Source: Thecamonas trahens ATCC 50062 (lineage: Eukaryota; Apusozoa; Apusomonadida; Apusomonadidae). From it: a stretch of 46,114 bases of DNA. A program made the translations under genes and the position numbers. The DNA is taken from positions 105,090-151,203 of the forward strand of contig NW_013657648.1 of NCBI RefSeq assembly GCF_000142905.1. The letters are read 5' to 3'. Under the pieces are notes generated by a model. That model did not search any database. It worked only from the letters and a program-made list of their open reading frames with translations, and was not told the origin of the DNA. Within the stretch, counting starts at the first letter, position 1. Each line of letters starts with the position of its first letter. This document shows, piece after piece, positions 31,001-39,589 of this stretch.

Positions 31001-34000
31001 CCGCACCGCCTGGCGAACCTCGCGGAGAAAGCCTGCCTCCTCCAGCCGGAGTCCAAGCTCAAGTGCGATCGATCCACAGAGAAGCTGGTCGTAGAACTCG
31101 AGCCCGAGTAAGGTCTGGTGGATGGCCGAGAGGACAAAGATGTCAAAGTCAGGCGAGAGCACCGCCGCCGCTGCCACCAACCCGGCCCCGGCCTGCTCGG
31201 CCTCGGCCTGAGCGCCGCGGACCTTGGCTGAGAGCTCGAGGTATTGCGAATGGAGAAAGAGCGCAACGTCGAGCAGAAGCGCAGCGTGGTCGACCACCGC
31301 TGCAGACGCCGGGCTCACCCGTCTAGAGCCGTGTGCAGTAAAGCACGACGACAGCGAGATGGCGATTTGCTGCAGCAGTTGCAACCGCTGTGCAACCGGC
31401 GGCTCACCCACTCCCGTGCCTTGGCCTGTAGGCGTAGGATTCGGTGGTGTGGTGCCGCTACCGGCTTGCGAAAGCGCACCGAGGCGCGGGAGCGATCGCA
31501 TGCCGGCGCGGCGCGGCGTGGTCGGCCGCCCGCTCTTCGGCGAGCGCGGCGGCCGCGGAAGCGAGGACGTCTTGGGTGAGTGTGGCGACGGGCGCGGCGA
31601 ATGCGGCTCAGGCGTGAGTCCGGTCAGCGCCTTTTGAATGGCGGCATGTGACGGCTCGACTAGCGCCGCACCGCTGCGGTATGAGTAAACACATCGAAGC
31701 AAGTCTAGACGAAGGGTCGCGGCGTTGTTGATGGCGCCATCAGCGGCGGCGCTCGGCACCGCCGCCCATCCACGCAACGGCAGCAGATGCTCCGGGAGGA
31801 GCGAGTCAAACTTGAGCCGCACAAAGGCAGAGGTCCAGAGCCGTGAGAAAAACTCCCACTTGACATGCTGGAGCGCGAGGTCGATGATCGCGAGATGGGT
31901 CTCAATGCCAAAAAGAGTTGGAATGAGGAAGCTGGACGGGAGCTTCGGGACCGCCGACGACGACGATGTGCCCGAACGAGACGACTTGCTGGCTGTAGTA
32001 GCCGAGCCCGTGCTTCGCGGTGTCCGAGAGCCTGTCCCACGCCTCGAAGCCTTGCTTGACGAAGTCGGGCGCGATGCGGTGCCGGGCCGCGAGCTCGGCC
32101 GTGTCCCGCTGGATGACGGGCAGGCGGTTGCGAGGCCGGCGTCCTCGCGCGTTGCGGTCGGCGCGAGCCATGCCGCGAGAAGCGGAGAAGTGATTATGTC
32201 AAGGACATCAAGGAGACGTGAAGCAACGTTTGCGCGCGCCTCGTCGAGCTTGGGCGTCGCCAGCGGGCGTGCGTTCGGCTCGGTGAGACCATGGACAACG
32301 GCTGCCACCATCGCTTTGCCCGAAGGAAACATCGAGGCAAGCACTATGGCAAGCGCGGTCGGGTTGGCCGCAGAGGCAAACAGGGTGCCTACTTTCTTGG
32401 CTTCCGAAGTATCATAAAGCCTGATCTTTGCGAGACCACCGTCTGTCGCTGACGACGACGCTGACGCCGAGCCCGAGTCGTGCCCGCCGTCACGACCAGA
32501 GCCTGGAGCCGAGCTGCCACCGTCGCTCCGGCCGGCTGCGGACGAGCTTGTTGCAGCCCCGCGCGAACTGCGCTGCGATCGCGACGAGCGCGACGCACGG
32601 GAGTTCGACCGCGGCGACGGGTGAAAGCGTTCTGACGAAGTCGCATCTGCTGCCGAGAGTGAAGTCGGAATGGCATCGTTCTCACCGAGGCCGAGCAAGT
32701 GCTTGAGCGCCTGTCGCCGCGAAGACGACAGCGCCGTGAGCTTTGGTGAGGAGCGCGACCTAGCCGGCGGGTGGCGAGCGCGGCGACTGCAAGCGACGGT
32801 TCATGCAGCAGATACTTGAGCGAGATGGCGAGAAGCCGAGCAGCAGCATCGTCAAAGGCAGCCAAGGTCGAGGCAGGCGGCGGCACCAAGTCGGAGCGCT
32901 CGAGCTCTTCCAGAAAGTGCAGCCTGTCGATGGCGCGAGTGAGGGCGGCCGAGGCGGCCGAGTAAGAACCAAGGTCTTCATACGCCTCGACAATAAAGAT
33001 GTAAATGGAGATGCGCCAAGCCAGATTTTCGACAGCTAGAGTGTCGACTCGGGCCTCGAGCGCCGTGGCGGCGTAGAGGGCAAAGTCGAGGACATGGGCA
33101 GTAAGGCCGAGCGCAAACGGGCGCTGAATCGACCGGTAGAGGAGAATGGTGCCATTGAGCGTGAGCCAGGTGAGCGCAGGAGAGACAAAGGTTACCCGAA
33201 GCGCGGTCTGCATATCGATGAGCGCGGCGCGGACGTCGGCAATGGTCTCCGGCCGCATGTATCGCGGGTCGACGAGCTCCGCGGCTACGATGGCACACTG
33301 TGCTGCACCGTAGCTGGCTCGGACAGCCAGTTCGGCTTCCGATGGTGCAGCACCGGCCGCGTCAGGGCGACTTACCAGCGGTGGCGTGGCCAGCGTTGCC
33401 GACGCGCCGGCCGCAAGCTGCGAGCGCGAGGCCGTCGCCGCCGGCGGCACGGCCTGAGTCGCCTCGGACGGCGAGCGGGTGAGGACGGCAATCGAGTGGG
33501 CGACAATGTCCGAAGGCGGCCCGCCCCGCGGTGTCCGCATGTCGGTGGCAGCTTGCTTCGGCCGCGGCGCAGCCACGGCGGTGAGGTAGCCCTCGGCGGT
33601 TGAGTAGACCCGCTCGATGACGGTGCGGACCTCGGGGTGCTCAAAGAAGAGGCGCAGCGCGGCGTGGGCATGCCCGCCGGCCAACAGCCGCTCACCGGTA
33701 GCAACCAAGACCGAGACAAAGAAGGCCTGTGGGACTTTGGGCGGAGCCATGGCTTCCAGAAGGCCCGTCATCCGCAGCGAGACCGAGTTGCGCAGCGAGG
33801 CGTCGGCGCCGGCCGCCTGGAACGACCGCACGTACTCGTCCAGCGACGCCGCAAACGTCTTGCTCGCCGCAGCCTGGTACCGGTCGGTCCCGGCATGAAC
33901 CGGCCCGCCTCCTTCGTTGTGCTTCTTGGGCGGCAGTTTTCTATGTGCCACGTCGTCCGTGCCCTGTCGAGGTGGGGAGACGTGTAGCGCCAGCCGCCGC

Positions 34001-34104
34001 GTGGTGGTGTGGCTGGCGCGAAAACCGGTGGCCGGCCGGCTGCCCGCCCGCCAGGACGGACCCAGGGGGAAGGCCTGGCGCCAAACGCAACGCCGTGGCG
34101 GCAT
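22037..34104 (-). CDS. CFAP54: CFAP54-like cilia- and flagella-associated protein, giant (about 4000 residues, gap and frameshift)
   Basis: Structural protein of the C1d projection of the axonemal central apparatus, needed for flagellar beating in organisms studied. The N-terminal part (about 33900-32800) has the CFAP54 block: LNGTILLYRSIQRPFALGLT, a FALYAATALEARVDTLAVE helix, and WRISIYIFIVEAYEDLGSY then RAIDRLHFLEELE. A fibronectin-like segment at about 30300-29930 holds PPPLLVYRTSTSMALRP and NTGYAFAMAAEDASGNLVSG followed by MPLPLDYIWTEF, which is the clearest family signature. The rest is largely helical repeats with long low-complexity inserts. GTVCFQWLNEADAHY and a RLLYVI segment near 23300-23150 fit the family's late region. 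One base is missing near 32760-32775, and 100 N interrupt an SRAG-repeat region. The start at 34104 is only the first suitable Met; an upstream spliced exon is possible because the first about 50 residues look non-conserved. It is longer than the roughly 3000-residue animal proteins. Confidence 0.85.
22850..22896 (-). repeat. SRAG-coding tandem repeat next to the assembly gap
   Basis: Repeated GCGAGCCCG-type units (plus strand) encode Gly-Ser-Arg-Ala repeats in CFAP54 and run directly into the N run. A shorter copy of the same SRAGSRAGSRA motif occurs at about 23976-24005. The repeat is the likely cause of the gap. Confidence 0.8.
22897..22996. other. Assembly gap of 100 N
   Basis: Exactly 100 N, a conventional placeholder, so the real length and the frame across it are unknown. 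Coding resumes in a consistent frame on both sides, but 100 is not a multiple of three, so the true gap size must differ or the match is coincidental. Confidence 0.99.
32760..32775 (-). other. Frameshift site in CFAP54 (one base short)
   Basis: On the minus strand the first frame reads LKYLLHEPSLAVAALATRR and then turns into Arg/Cys/Ser sequence. The frame one base back reads ARSRSSPKLTALSSSRRQALKHLLGLGENDAI and stays open for the rest of the gene. No GT-AG intron fits. A missing base in the CCCGCCGG-like stretch is the simplest reading. Confidence 0.75.
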
Positions 34105-34821
34105 CACGCGCTCGGGCAGCGGGTAGTCTTGGAGGAGTTTACGGCTTTGACGCCTTGGATGGTGGTCGCGCCCTGTGAAGGTACAGCTCGCCCCAGGCCG
34201 GACTTGGCCGGCAGGCAGGCCCGACAGGGCAGGAGATCGTGAGAAGCTGCCGCAAGTAGCTGCATCACGAGTACAGTTGTCAAACAACACACAATCACAC
34301 TTGCAGTAACACTTGTTCCAGACGGAGGAGAGATCAAGACCGTTGACGTGGCGAGGTCATGGCCACCGACAGTGGGCGAGCGAGGCGCACGCAAGTGGTT
34401 ACTCTGAGATCAACCAGGCCAGGCCAGCTACAAGATAGTGCAGACTACGCAGCATGCATGATCCCGCGATGGACGACCTGGCTCGTTACGGTAGCCAGGA
34501 TGGACAGCCGTGCCGTATCCTGGATATCCAGGGTTCTCGTTGTGGCGTGGGCCAGGTGCGTTGGGAGTGTACGCCGGCGGCGACGCATACGTCGACCCCA
34601 GCAGTGATGCCTGTTTGGCTTCGTGTGCCTACTCCCTCCCCGCCCCACCAGCCATACCGACCACATCCATCCCACCCGTCCCATCGGCCATAGCCATGAC
34701 AGCAGCTGTGAGTGTTCCACGCCTTGCTGCACGTCGCGCACGTGCGGTTCCTTCCCCTACCGCCTCTCCTTCGCCCCCATCCGCCTCTACCTATGCTTGC
34801 CAGACACCGTACCTTGCCAGA

Positions 34822-34882
34822 CATGTATGTATGTATATGAATATATGAATATATGCGTGTGTGTGTGGGGGGGGGGAGGGTA
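34822..34882. repeat. ATGT/ATAT, GT and G-run simple repeat
   Basis: TGTATGTATGTATATGAATATATGAATATATG passes into GTGTGTGTGTG and then a run of ten G. One of the most AT-rich patches in the window. Confidence 0.9.
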
Positions 34883-35007
34883 GGGTCGAGAGTGGTCTGG
34901 TGTTGTGTGCTCGCGTGTGCGGGGTGACCGGCTCGTTGGCGTGACCAACATGCCCCATGGCTCGATCATGCCCTGCCGCAGTGTGCCCGATCAGTCTCAG
35001 CCGTGGG

Positions 35008-35012
35008 CACAC

Positions 35013-35045
<33 letters not shown>

Positions 35046-35064
35046 TACACACACACACACATAC
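35008..35064. repeat. CA dinucleotide microsatellite
   Basis: (CA)n with TACACA interruptions, about 57 bases. Confidence 0.95.
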
Positions 35065-35261
35065 CGAATCGCAAGCAGTCACAACTGAACGCAGTTATCC
35101 ATCAGGCTTCCATTGCCCGATCAAGCACGCCGCAGGGCCCGCTCAAGGCAAGCTTCTTACTGCCTCTGCCTGCTGCCTGACAGCCCATTCCGAGTCGCAC
35201 TCGGCGGAACAGCTGGACAGCTGAACAGGGCACAAACACAGCCACAAGCCAAACACTGCAC

Positions 35262-35288
35262 TCCCCTCCCCTCCCCCCCCCCCCCCCC
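35262..35288. repeat. Polypyrimidine tract with C16 run before the RBR start codon
   Basis: TCCCCTCCCCT followed by sixteen C (35273-35288), ending 28 bases before the ATG at 35317, on the coding strand. Confidence 0.9.
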
Positions 35289-35316
35289 ATTCCATTTCAC
35301 CCCCCTGCACGCGGCA

Positions 35317-36765
35317 ATGGCTGACCTGCGGTGGTCCGACTCGTCGCTCATCGACATCACCGGCCCGGTCGAGGTCGAGACGCCTCAGGCTCAGGCTCGG
35401 CCGCCTGACAGCAGCACTACCACCGCCACCACAGCCAGCAAAGACAACAACGACGACATCACGCTCTCGCTTGACACGGCGAGTGAGACAGGTGGCGATT
35501 CGACTTTGGAGATCATCGATCTGAGCTCAGGGTCGCCGTCACGGCCGTCATCCCCGTCTACCTCGCTGCTGCTGTCGCCGTCACGGGTGCGGAAGCGGAA
35601 GCGGAAGCGGCGGCAGACACGCGAGTCTCTCGACACAGACGCTACCATCAACCTTGTGTCCGATGCTGAGCCTGAGCCTGTTGCTGTAGCTGAAGCCGAT
35701 CCCGAGGCGACGCTATCATTCGTGGCCGATGCGGAGACGGACAGCTCACCGCTCAAGCGACAGAGGACGCTGATGTTGCCGAGTCGCGAGCCGGGCCCGG
35801 CGCCGGATCGGATCCGTGCACTGGTTGACTCGGAGACCCATGCTGCCGAGCTGCGGTTCCTCTGCTCGGTGTTGGGCGTGGATACGGAGTCGGAAGGCGA
35901 GGATCGGTTGGTCGCCGTACGAGATGCGCTTGTGGCCGCCAATTGGGACCAGGGCAGTGCGTTCGAGCAGCTTCGCCCTACCTCGCGGGTCGCTGGCGCC
36001 GAGCCGGCGGCGGCCTGTCTCATCTGCCTCGACGATTTGGACGGCGAATCGCTCTACTTTGCACTCGACACCTGCACACATCTGTTCCATCACGCTTGCC
36101 TCGCACAGCACATTGTGTTCAAGCTCGAGGCACTCGCGTTTCCGGTCTGCTGCCCGATGCCCGACTGTAGTGCGGAGCTTGCGCCGTCAGACGTCGAGAA
36201 CCACCTCGAGCCCGACCAGTGGGCGGCGTACTGCTCCCAGTCGTTCGCGCACGCGCTTCGCGCGCCATCGTTTGTCCACTGCCCGACTCCCGACTGCCCG
36301 TTTGCCGCCGAGATGGATCTCCCGCCCCTGGCTAGCGGCTCAGGACCCGACGCCGGGAGCTACGTCGAGCTCGCATGCCCTGCGTGCGAGCAAACAAGCT
36401 GCGCCCGGTGCCAGCGTCCTGCCCATGCCGGCATGACGTGCGGCGCGGCCAAGGCTGCGGCGCTCGAGTCGCAGCTCGAGTCATCGATCGCGGGCCTCGG
36501 CATGCGGCAGTGTCCCTCTTGCAGAGTATGGATCGAAAAGGTGGACGGGTGTGACAAGATCCGTTGTCTGTGCGGCGCCAAGTGGTGCTTTGTCTGCCTC
36601 ACGCCCAACGCCACCTGCTCGTGCACCTCGCGCGCTCACGGCTTTCACCCCGCATCGGCCGTCGTCACCAACTTTGGCCGCTCCACCGCATCCGAGGCCG
36701 CAGGCGCTAGCTCGGTCGCCCGCCGACTCCAGCGGCAGGCCTCGCTTCTCCGGCGTGCCACCTGA
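35317..36765 (+). CDS. RBR (RING-between-RING) E3 ubiquitin ligase with SUMO-interacting-motif-like N-terminal tail
   Basis: 482 residues. Start ATG in GGCAATGGCT; the upstream in-frame sequence is repeat. RING1 begins at Cys234 (CLICLDDL, then CTHLFHHACLAQH and CCPMPDC). The IBR follows (FVHCPTPDCPF, then CPACEQTSCARCQ and C). RING2 is at 399-425: CPSCRVWIEKVDGCDKIRCL with Cys412 in the position of the catalytic cysteine of parkin and HOIP, then CGAKWCFVC. RBR ligases pass ubiquitin through this cysteine. Residues 1-145 are disordered with hydrophobic-acidic segments like SUMO-interacting motifs: LIDI (11-14), ITLSLD (48-53), EIIDLSSGS (65-73), INLVSDAE (111-118), LSFVADAETDSS (133-144). Basic nuclear signals are RVRKRKRKRR (90-99) and PLKRQR. 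A UBA-like helical segment lies at about 164-220. Likely nuclear; the SUMO link is inference. Confidence 0.9.
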   Translation: MADLRWSDSSLIDITGPVEVETPQAQARPPDSSTTTATTASKDNNDDITLSLDTASETGGDSTLEIIDLSSGSPSRPSSPSTSLLLSPSRVRKRKRKRRQTRESLDTDATINLVSDAEPEPVAVAEADPEATLSFVADAETDSSPLKRQRTLMLPSREPGPAPDRIRALVDSETHAAELRFLCSVLGVDTESEGEDRLVAVRDALVAANWDQGSAFEQLRPTSRVAGAEPAAACLICLDDLDGESLYFALDTCTHLFHHACLAQHIVFKLEALAFPVCCPMPDCSAELAPSDVENHLEPDQWAAYCSQSFAHALRAPSFVHCPTPDCPFAAEMDLPPLASGSGPDAGSYVELACPACEQTSCARCQRPAHAGMTCGAAKAAALESQLESSIAGLGMRQCPSCRVWIEKVDGCDKIRCLCGAKWCFVCLTPNATCSCTSRAHGFHPASAVVTNFGRSTASEAAGASSVARRLQRQASLLRRAT

Positions 36766-36960
36766 GGCGTCCATGCACCACCGTCGCCCTATTGTACTGT
36801 AGGGCCCTGCACGTGAAACACTACTATGTAAATTGGCTTTCAGCCGGGGAGAACGTCACTTTCGCGGACAATACGACGTCCACCCACGCGTTCCCCAGCC
36901 AAGCCGCACGCTGAGTCAAGCAAAGACGGCACACACCACTCGCTCGGGGCTTGGAGCGAC

Positions 36961-39589
36961 ATGGTGTCGTTCCATACGCTCCGAACATGCGGCCACACAA
37001 CATTCATGCTCTTCTTTACCATCTTTGTAGTTGTGGCCTACATCCGTGTTGTCTATGATGGCCTCGCTTGGGCCGGCGTCGTCCTTCCGCTCTTCCTTGG
37101 TACGTTCGTCCGACTTGAGCCATTCAGCCATGTGACCATACAGCCATGCATGGTTTCATCACATTCCTTTTTCTGGCCCTCACACCAGGCCCTCACACCC
37201 TTGTCAACCATCATCGCCCATGCCCCCCGCCCCCTCCCCCCCCCTCCCCCCAACCACCACATCACCGCATGCCATACCATGCTCAATGCAGGCCATGCAG
37301 CCATTTGCCCTACCCCCATCCCCTTCCCCTTCCCTCCCCTGTCACTTGTTCGCTCCTCCGCAATGAAATGACACGATGCGAGACCGTAGCCCGCACCTCG
37401 CCTCCTTGCACTCACACGGATCAACGCGGCTTTCGGTGGCAACTCGTGGCGGCGGTTTGTGATGGCGACTCGTGGTGGCGACTCGTGGTGGCGATAGGTC
37501 TGGCGGTCGAGTCGGCGACGCTCGGCCACACTATTGCTCAGCTCTGGCCGTTCTTCAGGGTGGCCATACGGGTGCGGACTGGCCTGCTAGCGGCTATGTT
37601 TGTCCGCTTTCAGGCCTTTGTGTGGGTGGCAGCAGTGACGCTTGCGGTGGGCATGCTGGCAATTGTCGTGTCGGTCGAGAGCATGCACCCGGCGTGGGCG
37701 ATGGCACCCATGTATCTACAGAGCTGTACCGCGCTCTTCCTATACTTGTGGATCAAGCGGGAGACCAACGACCGCATTTCGGTGGTGCGGACCCACGGCG
37801 TGTTGCATCTTTTTTCGCTTGCGCTCACCCTTCTCCTCACGTTCAAGACTACGTCTGCGCCGTACCTATCGTGGTGGATTGTGTTTTCCCCACTCTGGCT
37901 CCTCCTTGCCTCCGCCGTTGTCATCCTCATCTCGCTCATGTTCTACGTCTTCATGGTCCCTATCTCGCGGTGGCAGCGGCTCTACTTTCTCTCGCTCTAC
38001 TGCCTCCTCATCGTCACTGTGGTCGTGCCGTGCACGGTCTGCCTGGTCATCTTCACAACAGGGCTCGACGCTGGTCTCGACCCGGGCTACCAGACCGCAT
38101 TTGCGGTTGCGTTCTTCGAGCTTGTCGTCCTCTGGATCGCCTTTGCGGTGCTTGTGCGCTCCCAGCGCCGCGCGCGCCGCGCGCGCCAGCACGAAATCGA
38201 GGAGGCGCAAGCCGCGCTCGCGCGGGCGCTCGCTGCGCGGCTCGAATCGGCCCCGTCGGCGCCCGATGCAGGAGGTTCAGGCAGCTCACTGGTGGCGTCC
38301 ACCACCACGCCTGGCGCGCCGGCACTCGAGTCGATCACCCGTACACCACAATCCCGGAACCGGATCGGCCCGCCGCCTCTCCCAGAAATCGCCATCTACG
38401 AGAGCGATAACGAGTTTGAGGCGGCCACCAACGAGACATGCGTCATCTGCTTTGACGACATGGCCAACACTATTCTGCAAGACTGTGGCCACAACCAGTT
38501 CTGCATCGCCTGCGCCAGACAGGTCCGTAAGTGCCCGCTCTGCCGCGCGCCTATTGTCGGCATTGTCCACCGCCTGCCTGAATCGGCCCGTGATGCGCCG
38601 TCGCGGCAGGCCCTGGCTGCCTTTGAAATGCACCTCCGCTACGAGCACCAGCTCCAGCGCCTTGCCCATGAGAACGGCAGCGCGCCGACACGTACTCCGC
38701 TTCCACGCATCCGTCGCCGCATCGGCCCGCTCGGCTCGGACAGCATCGCTCGCGAGGGCCACGTCCCGGCCATGGCCGCCCGCCACGCCGCCGTCTCGAC
38801 CGACGAGTCGCCAGTCTCATCCACCCACGTTCGTTCGACTTCGCTCACCGCGTCGGACCGGACATCCGTCACTGTCGCAGGCTCTGGCCGGCGGACCACC
38901 CGAATCGACGAAGAGGCGCCGCACCCGCGCGCTGTCACCCCACGCCCAATCTTCTCACAGAGCTACATGGCCTCGCTGGCCGAGCGGAGCCGAACGCCCG
39001 ACGGCGACGCCCTTGCCCGTTTCTTGGCGTACATGCCCATGGCCGCGGGCCTACTTCCCGACTCCGGCCACGACGACGACGTATCAGCCACTCCCAGCGA
39101 GCCGCAGCTCTTCTCGCTCGTCGGCGCCATCCCGCGGCGCACCCGTTCGCGCTCGTCAGCTCGCTCCTCGCGGCGCTCGTCGCTCCAGACCCCCAACCTT
39201 GTCCGCATCGAGTCTGCCGAGACCTCCGAGCTGGCATCGGCCATAGCGTCGGCCCTGGCCGACGCCGATCCTGATCACGCCGCTTCCCTTGCCGATCGCA
39301 ACCGCTCGAGCGCCTCCCCGAGCCCGTCGTGCCGTCCAATTCGTCTCGCTCGGTAGAACTTGACCGCGCCGACAGCTCGCGGTCCAGCTCAGCCTCGCTG
39401 AGCTTGGTCCCGGATAGCGCTGACTCGGCCGACTCTTCCTGCCTCTCGTATGACTCGGATGCGCCATCTGACGTCGGCTCGCTCTCGGACTCGATTGCTT
39501 CAGCCCGCATCTCGGGGCGCTCATCAGACTCGGTTGTTGGTAACGTTTACGACTCGCCTCATATCATCAAGTACGGCGACCAAGCGTAG
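36961..39589 (+). CDS. TMEM185-like membrane protein with cytosolic RING finger (one intron, one frameshift)
   Basis: Putative membrane ubiquitin ligase. Exon 1 is 36961-37099 (MVSFHTLRTCG plus a first hydrophobic helix with AYIRVVYDGLAWAGVVLPLF, like the RLDG-x-x-x-W-x-V-x-x-P-x-W repeat of TMEM185/TMEM60). Exon 2 most likely begins at 37591. It adds about six more hydrophobic segments, including WWIVFSPLWLLLASAVVILI and LYFLSLYCLLIVTVVVPCTV, up to about 38150. A basic helix (RSQRRARRARQHEIEEAQ) follows. A C3HC4 RING starts at 38439: CVICFDDM, DCGHNQFC, CARQVRKCPLCRAPI. The tail is long, Ser/Arg-rich and disordered. The open frame stops at 39356, but adding one C in CCCC at 39316-39319 continues it in Ser/Asp-rich sequence to TAG at 39587-39589, giving about 712 residues. 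TMEM185 similarity is recognised by motif only. Confidence 0.8.
37100..37590 (+). other. Intron of the TMEM185-like RING gene (acceptor uncertain)
   Basis: GTACGTTCG donor after exon 1. The in-frame acceptor CTGCTAG at 37590 yields LPLFLAAMFVRFQAFVW. Alternatives in frame are donor 37104 with acceptor TTCTTCAG at 37558, or acceptor GGTGGCAG at 37632. The intron holds a C-rich tract at 37222-37251. Confidence 0.6.
39316..39319 (+). other. Putative frameshift site near the end of the TMEM185-like RING gene
   Basis: CCCC in GCGCCTCCCCGAGCCC. One added C gives SASPEPVVPSNSSRSVELDR and continues the acidic Ser-rich tail for a further 86 or so residues. The uncorrected frame ends soon after in SPSCRPIRLAR. 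The continuation has the same composition as the preceding tail. Confidence 0.65.

Larger units (their letters stand above)
34105..35316. other. Divergent intergenic region between CFAP54 and the RBR ligase, 1.2 kb
   Basis: Must contain the promoters of both genes. It has lower GC than the coding regions and holds three simple repeats (34822-34882, 35008-35064, 35262-35288). A 112-residue frame at 34510-34848 + begins with Pro/Gly/Tyr-rich sequence but ends in microsatellite translation, so I do not call it. No other gene is seen. Confidence 0.5.

Noticed and set aside
35003-35224. Thr-His repeat peptide upstream of the RBR gene
   Set aside because: Translation of the CA microsatellite.
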